NCBI RefSeq assembly: GCF_024582815.1 | Contig: NZ_CP102099.1 | Location: forward strand, 2,480,001 to 2,544,000 | Length of the DNA: 64,000 nucleotides | DNA from: Acinetobacter colistiniresistens | Lineage (GTDB): Bacteria; Pseudomonadota; Gammaproteobacteria; Pseudomonadales; Moraxellaceae | Reading direction: 5' to 3' | The notes under the pieces: generated by a model | The model's database searches: none | What the model was told of the DNA's origin: nothing | What the model saw: the letters and a program-made list of their open reading frames with translations, nothing else | Shown: one piece after another, positions 36,783 through 46,556 of the stretch | Layout: each line of letters opens with the position of its first letter | How positions within the stretch are numbered: position 1 is the first letter of the stretch | Position numbers and translations under genes: made by a program

Positions 36783-38402
36783 ATGACCAGTTTAAAGAAT
36801 ATGGATATGCTGCCAGACGATCAATGGGTTGAGGTGTGTGGGCTGGATGACATCACACCAAATACAGGTGTGGGGGCGCTGATTGGAGGTCAATCAGTGG
36901 CTCTGTTCCGTGTCGGGCATGAAAAACGCATTTATGCTTTAAGTAATAAAGATCCATTCAGCCAAGCCAATGTGATGTGTCGCGGCATCATCGGTGATTT
37001 ACAAGGTGAACGCGTGATTGCATCGCCGATTTACAAACAACATTTTAGTTTGGCGACGGGGCGCTGTCTGGAAGATAAAGATCAAAAACTCTTGGTCTTT
37101 CCAAGCAAAATTGAAAATGGTCGGGTTTGGGTCGGGACTGTTCCGCAAAAAACCTATATTACCAACAATGGCGCTGCGCAAGAAAAATTAAAACTGGTGC
37201 TGATTGGTAATGGTCTGGCAGGTATGCGTTGTTTGGAGGACCTACTGGATATGGCACCAGATCGTTATGACGTCACGGTGATTGGTGAGGAACCTTGGGG
37301 CAACTACAACCGTATTATGTTGTCACCAGTACTTTCAGGTGAAAAAACCATTGATGACATCATGCTGCATTCACATGCATGGTACCGCGATAAAGGGATT
37401 CAGTTTATTGCCGATGATCCCGCGATCAAGATCGATCGTACCCGCAAAGTGGTGCATACAGAGAAAGGTGAAAGTGTTGATTATGATCGTTTGATCATTG
37501 CCACAGGTTCATCTCCGTTTATTCCCCCTGTGCAAGGTGTGGATTTACAAGGTGTGATTAGCTTCCGTGATATTTATGATGTCAACACCATGATCAAATA
37601 TTGCGAAAGCAAAAAAAATGCGGTGGTGATTGGTGGTGGCTTGCTGGGTCTGGAAGCAGCGTATGGGCTGAAACAACGCGGCATGCATGTGACGGTTCTG
37701 CACCTGATGGATCGCATTATGGAACGTCAGTTGGATGGACGTTCCAGCCGTATGCTGCGCCATAGTATTGAGCAAAAGGGTATCAATATCATCACGGAAG
37801 CCAATACCGAAGCGTTGATTGGCGAAGACGGTCATGTCAGTCAAGTCCGACTTAAAGATGGAACACTAATGGATGCGGATTTGGTGATTTTTGCGGTCGG
37901 GATCCGTCCGAATATTGTTTTGGCTCAACGTGCAGGACTGCGTTGTAACCGTGGCATCTTGGTGAATGACACCATGCAAACTTTTGACCCAAGTATCTAT
38001 GCCGTGGGTGAATGCATCGAACATCGTAATCAAACTTTTGGTCTGGTTGAGCCGTTATGGGGACAAGCATTTATCTGTGCAACGCATTTGGCTGAACATG
38101 GCAGCTTAACCTTTAAATCACCAACCGTACCAACCCAGTTAAAAGTCAGTGGTGTTGATGTGTTCTCTGCTGGGAACTTTGAGCCGAAAGAAGATTATGA
38201 AGACATCATCCTGAATGATGATAAACGTCAAATTTATAAACGTATCATTATCCAGAAAGACAAAGTGATTGGTGCGGTTCTATTTGGTGATACAGAAGAT
38301 GGGATGTGGTATGCCGAGTTGATTGCTGATCAAACGCCAATTTCTACCTTTAGAAATAAGCTGCTATTTGGTAAGGACTTTGCAATGAAAAAGGCAGGGT
38401 AA
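36783..38402 (+). CDS. nirD: NirD-like subunit fused to an FAD/NAD(P)H oxidoreductase
   Basis: 539 residues. Residues about 1-110 match the NirD nitrite reductase small subunit (WVEVCGLDDITPNTGVGALI ... VMCRGIIGDLQGERVIASPI). As in other NirD proteins, the Rieske Cys/His ligands are absent. Residues about 138-539 are a second flavoprotein resembling the first half of NirB (LVLIGNGLAGMRCLEDLL, VVIGGGLLGLEAA, AVGECIEHRNQTFGLVEP). NirD is normally about 108 residues alone. The extra module may feed electrons to nasA, whose C-terminus carries an acceptor-type iron-sulfur domain; this is inference. Confidence 0.88.
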   Translation: MTSLKNMDMLPDDQWVEVCGLDDITPNTGVGALIGGQSVALFRVGHEKRIYALSNKDPFSQANVMCRGIIGDLQGERVIASPIYKQHFSLATGRCLEDKDQKLLVFPSKIENGRVWVGTVPQKTYITNNGAAQEKLKLVLIGNGLAGMRCLEDLLDMAPDRYDVTVIGEEPWGNYNRIMLSPVLSGEKTIDDIMLHSHAWYRDKGIQFIADDPAIKIDRTRKVVHTEKGESVDYDRLIIATGSSPFIPPVQGVDLQGVISFRDIYDVNTMIKYCESKKNAVVIGGGLLGLEAAYGLKQRGMHVTVLHLMDRIMERQLDGRSSRMLRHSIEQKGINIITEANTEALIGEDGHVSQVRLKDGTLMDADLVIFAVGIRPNIVLAQRAGLRCNRGILVNDTMQTFDPSIYAVGECIEHRNQTFGLVEPLWGQAFICATHLAEHGSLTFKSPTVPTQLKVSGVDVFSAGNFEPKEDYEDIILNDDKRQIYKRIIIQKDKVIGAVLFGDTEDGMWYAELIADQTPISTFRNKLLFGKDFAMKKAG

Positions 38403-38549
38403 TATTTCTAAGAGATTAAATTCCTATGTAAGTAGTTTGATACTCGGAAAACTCATCTGCAACCTGCATGGTTTTTGTAAGAAATGTTTCTGCGATGAAC
38501 CTAAATAGGTGACAGAAGAGAACAGGTTTTGCAGATGACAATGGTTTTG

Positions 38550-38575
38550 CCTACTTTTCCCAAAAGAAAAGTAGG
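38550..38575. repeat. Inverted repeat in the nirD-nasA gap
   Basis: CCTACTTTTC / GAAAAGTAGG, 10 pairs around a 6-base centre, in a 270-base gap without genes. The flank (TCGAGCCGAAGGCTTA) looks like part of a dispersed palindromic repeat. A small hairpin CTCGG / CCGAG follows near 38615. It could tune transcription into nasA. Confidence 0.5.
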
Positions 38576-38672
38576 TCGAGCCGAAGGCTTAGCCTGAAAA
38601 TAAGATGAAAACTCGGTAAGACTCCCGAGAGTACGCATCTTTAAAAAGATTAACTAGGTAAAAGGGGCAGTC

Positions 38673-41453
38673 ATGAACAGTATTCAAAATTTAGAACACA
38701 GTCGCTCCGATCAAGCAAAAACAATCATTACAAAAACGACATGTCCCTATTGTGGGGTTGGCTGTGGTGTGGATGTTAGTGTGCAACATAAAGCGCATGG
38801 CATGACGGTACAAGTTGCGGGTGATCTGGATCATCCTTCCAACTTTGGACGACTCTGCATTAAAGGCAGCAACTTGGCAGATACATTAGGCTTGGAAACT
38901 CGTGTCTTGCACCCGATATTTGGCCGTAAAAACCATCGTCAAGTGACGACATGGGATCAAGCCATCGAGAAAATTGCAGACCAGTTTCAAGCCTGTATTG
39001 ACCAGTATGGAGCAGACAGTATCGCTTTCTATGTCTCAGGTCAGTTACTGACCGAAGATTATTATGTAGTGAACAAGTTTGTTAAAGGCTATTTGGGCAC
39101 CGCCAATATTGATACCAATTCACGCTTATGTATGTCATCTGCGGTTGCAGCACATAAACGTGCCTTTGGCGAAGATATTGTTCCAGCCAGTTATGAAGAT
39201 TTTGAACATACTGACATGGTGGTTTTAGTCGGTTCCAATACGGCATGGTGTCATCCCGTACTGTATCAACGCATCATGCAGGCCAAGAGCAAGAATCCAG
39301 ATTTATTTGTGGTGGTGGTCGACCCTCGTTTTACCAGTACCTGCGAGCAAGCGGATTTACATTTACCGATCTTGTCAGGTCAGGATGTGGCTTTATTTAA
39401 TGCCTTGTTTCAATATCTTTACCATCATGATTATACCGATCATCATTTTGTCGAGACCCAAACCGAAGGTTTAGCGGAACTGTTAGCGGCGAGTAAAGGT
39501 GAAAAAGACTTTGCCGCATTAGTGAAACGTACAGGAATTTCCGCAGAAAAATTACAACTTTTTTTTGATAAATTTGCCCAAACAGAAAAAGTGATCACCT
39601 TATTTTCGATGGGGGTTAATCAATCCTCTCAAGGTGTAAATAAAGCCAATAGTATTATCAACTGTCATTTACTCACTGGAAAAATTGGCAAATTAGGGGC
39701 AGCGCCATTTTCAATGACAGGCCAGCCCAATGCCATGGGGGGGCGTGAGGTCGGTGGATTGGCCAATATGCTGGCAGCACATCTGGATTTGGACAATCCT
39801 TCTCATCAGAATTTGGTGCAAAGTTTTTGGCAAAGCCCGGTGATAGCCAAGCAAGCTGGCTTAAAAGCAGTGGATTTATTCCAAGCAGTGGAAAGTGGCA
39901 AAATCAAAGCGATCTGGATTATGGCAACCAATCCTGTGGTGAGCTTACCCAATGCAGATCAAGTCAAACGTGCCTTAGAAAAATGTGAGTTTGTCGTGGT
40001 CTCTGATATTTGTGCAGATACCGATACCACGGCTTATGCAGATGTATTGTTGCCCGCGCTGGGTTGGGGGGAAAAAGATGGCACAGTCACCAATTCTGAA
40101 CGCCGTATCTCAAGGCAACGTGCCTTTTTAACTCCGCCAAAGCAAGCCAAAGCCGATTGGTGGGCGGTGGCTGAGGTTGCAAAAAAACTCGGTTTTACTG
40201 GTTTTGATTTTAATCATGCCTGTGACATTTTTAATGAACATGCGGCTTTATCGGCTTATCAAAATGTCAGTGTCGATCAACGTGACCAAGTTGAAAATTT
40301 CCGCTATTTCAATCTAAAAGGTTTAATGAATTTAAGTCTGGATGAATATAATCATCTGCGCCCAATCCAATGGCCAGTCTGGGAGAAAGGTCAAAGTGTT
40401 GCGGTGCAGCAGCTATTTGATCGAGGCAGTTTTAGCCATAAAAATAAAAGAGCCAAACTGATTCCAACTGTTGCTATTGATCCAGTGCATATGACCTCTG
40501 AGGATTATCCATTGGTGTTGAATACGGGACGGATTCGTGATCAGTGGCATAGCATGACCCGCACGGGGTTATCGGCAAATCTCACCACACATCGGGCTGA
40601 GCCATTTTGTGAGATTCACCCGAATGATGCGTTAAAATTTGGTATTCGTGATAAAGCTTTGGTGGAGGTTCGCTCACAATGGGGGCGTTGTGTGCTGCGC
40701 GTGACCTTGGCACAAGGTGTACGCCGTGGTCAAATCTTTGCACCAATTCATTGGACTGAGCAGGTGGCCTCTGATGCACGCATTGGCAAAGTGGTCAATC
40801 CTGTGGTGGATGCGATTTCTGGTGAGCCTGAATTTAAACATACCCCTGTGGCCGTTCAGCCATTCCATACCACATGGCAAGGCGTGCTGTATGTGCGTGA
40901 AGGCTTTGAACATCAGATTAAAGCTTCATTGCAAAATTGTGCGTGGTGGGCCAAGATTAAAACGACAAAAGCCATTCGTTATGAACTTGCCGACCGTCAG
41001 AGTCTTGATCAAACTCAAAACAATCTGAAAAGCTTTTTGCCTTTTGTCGATGAAACCTATGAATGGTTAAGTCTGGAAGATATTTCATCGCAGCTCAGTC
41101 ATAGTGTAATTTTAAAAGAGGGTATTCTGATTGCCAGTTTATATATCGCACCTGCTGATCTATTACCCGATCGGGATTGGGTGGCGAGTCTATTTAAACG
41201 CGAACGATTAAGTGCCATGCATCGTAAAGCCTTGCTGGCAGGGATGCCGATGTCTGCTGCAAATACTGATGGACCCTTGGTCTGCAGTTGCTTTAAAGTG
41301 GGTAAAAATAAGATTATCGAAGCCATTAAAACACAAAAGATTACTCATGAAAAACAAGTTACAGCCTGTTTAAAAGCAGGCGGCAATTGCGGTTCTTGTT
41401 TACCTGAGATTCGTGGTCTGATTAAAACCTGTCAATTGGAGGCAGAAGCATGA
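38673..41453 (+). CDS. nasA: Assimilatory nitrate reductase, catalytic subunit
   Basis: 926 residues; Mo-bis-MGD enzyme reducing nitrate to nitrite in the cytoplasm. The N-terminal [4Fe-4S] ligands are Cys24, 27, 31 and 62 (CPYCGVGC, CIKG), and the Mo-ligand cysteine is Cys153 (SRLCMSSAV). The molybdopterin dinucleotide-binding domain follows (TGRIRDQWHSMTRTG). The C-terminus has a BFD-like [2Fe-2S] domain (CSCF from Cys871, CGSC) that accepts electrons. There is no Tat signal, consistent with the assimilatory type. Its last bases overlap mobA by ATGA. Confidence 0.95.
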   Translation: MNSIQNLEHSRSDQAKTIITKTTCPYCGVGCGVDVSVQHKAHGMTVQVAGDLDHPSNFGRLCIKGSNLADTLGLETRVLHPIFGRKNHRQVTTWDQAIEKIADQFQACIDQYGADSIAFYVSGQLLTEDYYVVNKFVKGYLGTANIDTNSRLCMSSAVAAHKRAFGEDIVPASYEDFEHTDMVVLVGSNTAWCHPVLYQRIMQAKSKNPDLFVVVVDPRFTSTCEQADLHLPILSGQDVALFNALFQYLYHHDYTDHHFVETQTEGLAELLAASKGEKDFAALVKRTGISAEKLQLFFDKFAQTEKVITLFSMGVNQSSQGVNKANSIINCHLLTGKIGKLGAAPFSMTGQPNAMGGREVGGLANMLAAHLDLDNPSHQNLVQSFWQSPVIAKQAGLKAVDLFQAVESGKIKAIWIMATNPVVSLPNADQVKRALEKCEFVVVSDICADTDTTAYADVLLPALGWGEKDGTVTNSERRISRQRAFLTPPKQAKADWWAVAEVAKKLGFTGFDFNHACDIFNEHAALSAYQNVSVDQRDQVENFRYFNLKGLMNLSLDEYNHLRPIQWPVWEKGQSVAVQQLFDRGSFSHKNKRAKLIPTVAIDPVHMTSEDYPLVLNTGRIRDQWHSMTRTGLSANLTTHRAEPFCEIHPNDALKFGIRDKALVEVRSQWGRCVLRVTLAQGVRRGQIFAPIHWTEQVASDARIGKVVNPVVDAISGEPEFKHTPVAVQPFHTTWQGVLYVREGFEHQIKASLQNCAWWAKIKTTKAIRYELADRQSLDQTQNNLKSFLPFVDETYEWLSLEDISSQLSHSVILKEGILIASLYIAPADLLPDRDWVASLFKRERLSAMHRKALLAGMPMSAANTDGPLVCSCFKVGKNKIIEAIKTQKITHEKQVTACLKAGGNCGSCLPEIRGLIKTCQLEAEA

Positions 41454-42076
41454 ATACAGAATATCCTGCTACAGATCTGGTAATTTTGGCGGGAGGGCAA
41501 GCACGCCGTATGAATGGCGTAAATAAGTTACTTCAACAATTTGATGATCAGATTCAGCTTTCAAAGATCTGTGCAAAGTTAAGAGCAGACGTACAAGATA
41601 TTTGGGTCAATAGCCATCGAGATTGCACGATTTACCAACAAATTGAACCTGATATTCAATGCTATGCCGATGATCAGCTGGGTTTTCTAGGCCCATTGAT
41701 GGGGATGAAAAGTGCATGGTTACATTTGCAAGCCGACTATGCTTTATTTATTCCTTGTGATGTGACCTATATTCCCAATCAGGTTGTGTTTAAACTGCAT
41801 CGTGCTTTGCAAAAGCAGCCGCTGGCTCAAGTGGCTTATGTCAATATCAATGGAGATGCGTTATATCCATTTTGTTTGCTCAAGCGGAGCAGTTTGCCTG
41901 TTCTGGAACAAGCGATTGATAAGGATCGCTTAAGCTTACGAGACTGTTTCAAGCAACTAAATGCTCAAGTTGCACATTTTCAAAAACAAAGTCTATTCTG
42001 TCATAGCATTAACTCTTTAGATGAATTGCAACAATACAAACAAATGAAAAACTTTAAGCAAATGTTTTCAGACTAA
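41450..42076 (+). CDS. mobA: Molybdenum cofactor guanylyltransferase
   Basis: 208 residues; attaches GMP to molybdopterin to make MGD, needed by NasA and the molybdopterin oxidoreductase at 47451. It has the nucleotidyltransferase start LVILAGGQARRMNGVNKLL and FIPCDVTYIPN. The first Gly-rich loop is slightly atypical (GGQARRMNG against the usual GGxSxRMGxDK). Four-base overlap with nasA indicates coupled translation. Confidence 0.9.
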   Translation: MNTEYPATDLVILAGGQARRMNGVNKLLQQFDDQIQLSKICAKLRADVQDIWVNSHRDCTIYQQIEPDIQCYADDQLGFLGPLMGMKSAWLHLQADYALFIPCDVTYIPNQVVFKLHRALQKQPLAQVAYVNINGDALYPFCLLKRSSLPVLEQAIDKDRLSLRDCFKQLNAQVAHFQKQSLFCHSINSLDELQQYKQMKNFKQMFSD

Positions 42077-42101
42077 TCTCTGCTTAACTTATACCATTCA
42101 A

Positions 42102-43247
42102 TTAGGTCGCTTTTAGACTGATTGCTGTAGCAATCAATAAAGCACAACATGCAACAAGTAATGAACTGTTGAAGGTATGATGAATAGAAAATAAAGCGTT
42201 TGACACCATTGGGCCAATGATTTGACCTATGCCATAGACAACCGTCATCAGGGCAATTAAATTATTTTGTGTTTGACGGGCGATTCGCTGTGCGATGGGC
42301 ATGGCAATTGTGACAGTACCCATAAAGGTTGCCCCGACCAAAAATGCACTGAGCAAATAACCCAAAGTTGTTGGTAGAATAATTGGCAAGACTACACCGA
42401 AAGCCTGTAAACCTAAGTTTGAGGATAAGGCGACTTGTGTACCAAAACTTTGATGGAGACGATGCCAGAAAAAACAGGAAGGAATTGCACCCAAGCCAAA
42501 GATTGCCCAGATTTGTGCTGCATCAATATTGGGAAGTGCATTTTTGACTAACAATGGTAAATAGGTTGCGGTAATGATGTAGCCAAAACCCGCCAAGGCA
42601 TAAATGATAATCAAAACGTAGGCATGGGGGATTTTTCTATTGGTCTTGAATGTATCTTGAGCTGAAATCGCATTGGGTTGAGCCCGCGATAAACCAAACA
42701 TTGCGATGCAGCCAAGAACCAAACTGGATATACCGAGCAATAACCACAGTATTTTGCTGTGCCAACCCAGATGCGTACCAAAAACCAAAAGCTCGGCAGA
42801 GAGTGCAATCCCGAGCCCAACCCCAGCATATAAAATAGGGGCTTGATGTGTTTGTCTCTGCTGTTCAAGCAGCCATAATGAGGCTGACACCATGGCAAAG
42901 GCGCTAAAAATGCCCGCCAGACCACGAATCAAGATAATTAGGCTAATCGTATTAATACAACTGAGCAGAATCAGACAAAGTGCGGTAGCCACTGTGGCAA
43001 TAATACTACTGAGATAGCTCTGCTGTGATTTAATCTTGACCGCAAATAAAGCACCGAACAGATAGCCTGCATAGTTTGCAGAAGCAGCCAAACTGGCATG
43101 CTGTAGATTGACGATACCTTCATCAATCATATGCGGGTAGACCGCAGTAAACGCAAAGCGTCCGAAACCCATGCCAATCGCCATAACCAGCGCGGCACAG
43201 ATTGCTGATTGTAGTGAGCTGTTGTTGTTTTTTCTCAGATCTATCAT
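42102..43247 (-). CDS. YbfB/YjiJ-family MFS transporter
   Basis: 381 residues, 12 hydrophobic segments. The start (AALVMAIGMGFGRFAFTAVYPHMIDEG, ANYAGYLFGA) is characteristic of the YbfB/YjiJ branch. The substrate is unknown. It converges on mobA and is divergent from the LysR gene at 43495, which probably controls it. A tiny membrane protein gene may precede it in the same transcript. Confidence 0.82.
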   Translation of the reverse strand: MIDLRKNNNSSLQSAICAALVMAIGMGFGRFAFTAVYPHMIDEGIVNLQHASLAASANYAGYLFGALFAVKIKSQQSYLSSIIATVATALCLILLSCINTISLIILIRGLAGIFSAFAMVSASLWLLEQQRQTHQAPILYAGVGLGIALSAELLVFGTHLGWHSKILWLLLGISSLVLGCIAMFGLSRAQPNAISAQDTFKTNRKIPHAYVLIIIYALAGFGYIITATYLPLLVKNALPNIDAAQIWAIFGLGAIPSCFFWHRLHQSFGTQVALSSNLGLQAFGVVLPIILPTTLGYLLSAFLVGATFMGTVTIAMPIAQRIARQTQNNLIALMTVVYGIGQIIGPMVSNALFSIHHTFNSSLLVACCALLIATAISLKAT

Positions 43248-43266
43248 GGCGGGTTTACTCCAACCC

Positions 43267-43392
43267 TTAGTCGCTATGACGCATGTATTCTAGAGGTGGT
43301 GCCTTGGCAAGAAATTTGTAGTCCAGTAAATAAAGTCCATAGCTAAAGAAACTTAAAATACAGATCAAAAATAGAAGTTTAGAACCACTCAT
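43267..43392 (-). CDS. Possible 41-residue single-pass membrane protein
   Basis: Reads MSGSKLLFLICILSFFSYGL followed by YLLDYKFLAKAPPLEYMRHSD, giving one N-terminal hydrophobic helix and a short polar tail. It is on the same strand as the MFS gene, ending 19 bases before that gene's start. The ribosome site is weak (AAAGATGATTTAAATA). The amino acid make-up and position favour a real small gene, but a chance frame cannot be excluded. Confidence 0.4.
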   Translation of the reverse strand: MSGSKLLFLICILSFFSYGLYLLDYKFLAKAPPLEYMRHSD

Positions 43393-43494
43393 TATTTAAA
43401 TCATCTTTGAGTTTTGAGAAATCAAGGAATATTTAAACAAGTGTCATGAATCATGTAAAATGATTTGAATTGATACTAACTATCTCTAATAGTG

Positions 43495-44397
43495 ATGGCG
43501 ATGCAGATTAAGTCTTTAGAAATTTTTATGATGGTAGTGAAGCTAGGGAGTTTTTCCGAGGCAGCAAAATCGCTTTATACGGTACAATCCAATGTCACCA
43601 GTCATATCAAAAAACTGGAAACAGAATTGAATGTCGAATTGCTACATCGGCAGAACCCAATTCAACTCACCAGAGCTGGGCAGCAGTTGTATGGTTATGC
43701 TGAAAAAATGCTGCATCTACAAAAAGAGCTGTTGGATAGTTTTTCCAATCATCATCTTGCAGCCAATCTGCCTTTGCAAATCGGCAGTATGGAAACCACG
43801 GCAGCAGTTCGACTGCCATCATTATTCCGCGATTTACAACAGCACAGTCCAGATTTTCCTTTTGCATTATTGACTGCACCCACACGAGATTTAATTGATT
43901 TAGTAAGTGCATCCAAGCTAGATTGTGCCTTTGTAGCACATCATGCACCGATTGATGGGATGTTTAATTTACATGTATGGACTGAGCAATTGGTGCTGAT
44001 TTCCTCAACACATGCACCTGAACGACTTACAAATGAGGATCTGATTCAAAAGAGGTTCATTGCCTTTAAGCAAGGCTGTAGTTATCGCAAAGCCATTGAT
44101 CAGTTCTTATCTGTCCATCATTTGCCCGCAGCCAATGTGATTGAAATGGGTAGTCTAGATGGCATTATCAGCTGTGTCAGTCTAGGTGTTGGCCTCGCAA
44201 TTTTGCCGATGAGCTATGTACAGCAATCCCATTTTGCTCAAAGTGTGAAAATTCATCCCATCGATTCAGCCACAGCTCAGATCAATACCTATCTGATTGC
44301 GCATCGTGATATGAGCACATGGGCAACCAATATGCATCATTTCTTTAGACATTTAAAAATAATGATCCAGCCAAAGTCGGAAGTAAATCTGAGCTGA
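43495..44397 (+). CDS. LysR-family transcriptional regulator
   Basis: About 300 residues; winged helix-turn-helix at 1-60 (MQIKSLEIFMMVVKLGSFSE, SHIKKLETELNVELLHR) and a periplasmic-binding-like effector domain (about 90-290). GTG 43492, ATG 43495 and ATG 43501 are all possible starts; 43501 gives the commonest LysR start. It is divergent from the MFS transporter, the usual sign of a regulator-target pair. It is convergent with dsdA, with a terminator between them. Confidence 0.85.
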   Translation: MAMQIKSLEIFMMVVKLGSFSEAAKSLYTVQSNVTSHIKKLETELNVELLHRQNPIQLTRAGQQLYGYAEKMLHLQKELLDSFSNHHLAANLPLQIGSMETTAAVRLPSLFRDLQQHSPDFPFALLTAPTRDLIDLVSASKLDCAFVAHHAPIDGMFNLHVWTEQLVLISSTHAPERLTNEDLIQKRFIAFKQGCSYRKAIDQFLSVHHLPAANVIEMGSLDGIISCVSLGVGLAILPMSYVQQSHFAQSVKIHPIDSATAQINTYLIAHRDMSTWATNMHHFFRHLKIMIQPKSEVNLS

Positions 44398-44406
44398 TGG
44401 AAAAGA

Positions 44407-44436
44407 AAACAGAGAAATGCCACTTCTCTGTTTATT
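44407..44436 (+). terminator. Terminator after the LysR gene
   Basis: AAACAGAGAA / TTCTCTGTTT with a 7-base loop, then TATTCT. The A run on the opposite side may also serve dsdA, coming from the right. Confidence 0.7.
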
Positions 44437-44459
44437 CTACGGATTGGGCTAGGCGATGT

Positions 44460-45785
44460 TCATGCTTTCGCTAAATAATTTTGCATTTCTTCTACAGGAA
44501 CCATTCCGCCACCCGTTGCCCATACAATATGATTGGCATGTTGTAACTGCTGTTGAGTAAATTGATGCAAGTTTATATAAGCTTGATGTTTGCTCACGAG
44601 AATTGGGCCTAACATCCCTGCGAGTGCAGAAGGTTCGAGTTGTAGATTTTCAGACTGGTTAAGCATTCCGAGCAAGCGATACATGGTTTGATCATCCAGT
44701 GTATAAAAAGCATCTAATAAGCGTTGCATGGCACGGCCGACAAGACCTGAAGCACGGCCCACAGCGAGACCATCTGCCGCGGTAATATTGTCAATGCCAA
44801 TATCCTGAACGGAAATTTCATCATGTAAACCAGTGGCTACACCAAGTAACATACAAGGCGAATGGGTGGGTTCGGCAAAGATACAATGCACATGATCACC
44901 AAAGGCTATTTTTAGACCAAATGCAACGCCACCCGGCCCACCACCGACACCACAGGGTAAATAAACAAATAAAGGATGGTCTTGATCGACAATAATATGC
45001 TGTTGATCCAATTGTTTTTTTAAACGTTCACCCGCAACGGCATAGCCTAAGAATAATGTTTTAGAATTTTCATCATCAATAAAAAAACAATCTGGATTTT
45101 TTAATGCTGCTTTTCGGCCAGCCTCTACTGCAACACCATAATCTTGCTCGTATTCAATTACCGTTACACCATGAGCGCGTAACTTGTCTTTTTTCCATTG
45201 GCGGGCATCGGCTGACATATGCACAGTCACATCAAAGCCTAATTTTGCGCTCATAATGCCAATCGAAAGTCCTAGATTGCCTGTAGAACCGACCGCGATG
45301 CAGTATTGACTAAAAAAATCTCTAAATTCGGGGCTGTCTAGCTTTGTGTAATCATCTTCAACGCTAAGCCGATTGGCTTGTAGTGCAAGTTGCTCAGCCC
45401 GATAAAGCACTTCATAAATACCACCACGTGCTTTAATTGATCCTGAAATGGGAAGATGGCTGTCTTTTTTCAGCCAGAGTTTGCCTGTAATTTTCTGATC
45501 GAAGCACATTTCAAGCGACTGTTGCATATTTGGGATTGTGCTTAGTTCCGATTCAATAATGCCTTGAGTTGCAAGCGTTTCCGGAAAGACAGCCATCAAG
45601 TAGGGGGCAAAACGTGCTAAGCGGTCACGGGCATCATCAATATCAGATTGATTAAGACCCACATAGGGCAAGCCCTGTTCAAGTGTCGTAAACTCAGGGT
45701 TAAACCAGATGCTTTCTTTAAGTTCAATCAGGTCTTTAACAATCGGGTAGCGTGTTACGAGGTCTTGAATTTGATCTGATTGCAT
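44460..45785 (-). CDS. dsdA: D-serine ammonia-lyase
   Basis: 441 residues, matching the ~442-residue DsdA family. PLP enzyme deaminating D-serine to pyruvate and ammonia, a detoxifying and catabolic step. The PLP lysine is in [14 protein letters not shown], the phosphate-binding glycine loop is [10 protein letters not shown], and the asparagine region [11 protein letters not shown] is present. The ATG at 45785 is preferred; its ribosome site is weak. There is no dsdC or dsdX next to it. Confidence 0.92.
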   Translation of the reverse strand: MQSDQIQDLVTRYPIVKDLIELKESIWFNPEFTTLEQGLPYVGLNQSDIDDARDRLARFAPYLMAVFPETLATQGIIESELSTIPNMQQSLEMCFDQKITGKLWLKKDSHLPISGSIKARGGIYEVLYRAEQLALQANRLSVEDDYTKLDSPEFRDFFSQYCIAVGSTGNLGLSIGIMSAKLGFDVTVHMSADARQWKKDKLRAHGVTVIEYEQDYGVAVEAGRKAALKNPDCFFIDDENSKTLFLGYAVAGERLKKQLDQQHIIVDQDHPLFVYLPCGVGGGPGGVAFGLKIAFGDHVHCIFAEPTHSPCMLLGVATGLHDEISVQDIGIDNITAADGLAVGRASGLVGRAMQRLLDAFYTLDDQTMYRLLGMLNQSENLQLEPSALAGMLGPILVSKHQAYINLHQFTQQQLQHANHIVWATGGGMVPVEEMQNYLAKA

Positions 45786-45907
45786 ACAGGTACTCAAAAA
45801 GTTTAAATTAATGTGGGTTCGTACAGTTTAGAAAACTTATTATTGATGTTGTATTGATCGTGAACTCCGTCAAAGTCATAAATCTTATTATAGATAAGAG
45901 GTGAGTA

Positions 45908-46362
45908 GTGATTATATCTGCGACAAATGAACATTCACTTGAAGTTGTTAACGTTATACAACAAAGTATTCTCTCTTGTACGCTTGATCATAGGGATGAT
46001 GCCACGATTATTCAGCATTGGTTAGAAAATAAAACTGAAGCGAATATAGGTGAGTGGATTAACAATAATATTTGTTTTTTATATTGCTTTTCAGGAAAAG
46101 TGGTTGGATTTATATGTATGTCTAGACATGGGAATTTATTTCTAAATTACATATTACCTGGTTTTCAAAATCAGGGCATTGGTGAAAAGCTTTTAAAGTA
46201 TCTGATTGAGTATTGCAAAACTAATCATATTCAGACGATATTTTTAGAGTCTACTTTGACAGCGCTTAATTTCTATAAAAACATAATTTTAAAATAGTTG
46301 ATGTGGTCACTGAAAATGAAAGAATAGTGGCTTATGAGATGTTGCTCCATGTAAAAATTTAA
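45908..46362 (+). pseudogene. GNAT acetyltransferase with a C-terminal frameshift
   Basis: From GTG 45908 (after GAGGTGA) the frame encodes a GNAT fold with the acetyl-CoA loop PGFQNQGIGEKLLKYLIE and ends NFYKNIILK at 46297. One base out of frame the sequence continues FKIVDVVTENERIVAYEMLL to a stop at 46362. GNAT proteins normally read NFYxxxGF at this point, so a single-base deletion in the T/A run near 46290 has removed the last strand. The protein is 129 residues rather than about 150. It could be inactive, or this could be a sequencing slip. Confidence 0.65.
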
Positions 46363-46556
46363 GGTTGGAAAATAGGCCTTAGCATTACCTGATTATTTGT
46401 TGTTAATTTCTGGTTAATGTACTTGACCTTTAATTAAATGAGTTCTATTTTGGAACTTAATTGGTTTTTGACCAGATCAGGCTTGTCTAATCAGGACTAG
46501 AATTAACCCAACTATGGTTTGAGAACTGAGAAAAATAAAAGGAACAGGAGTTTCAT

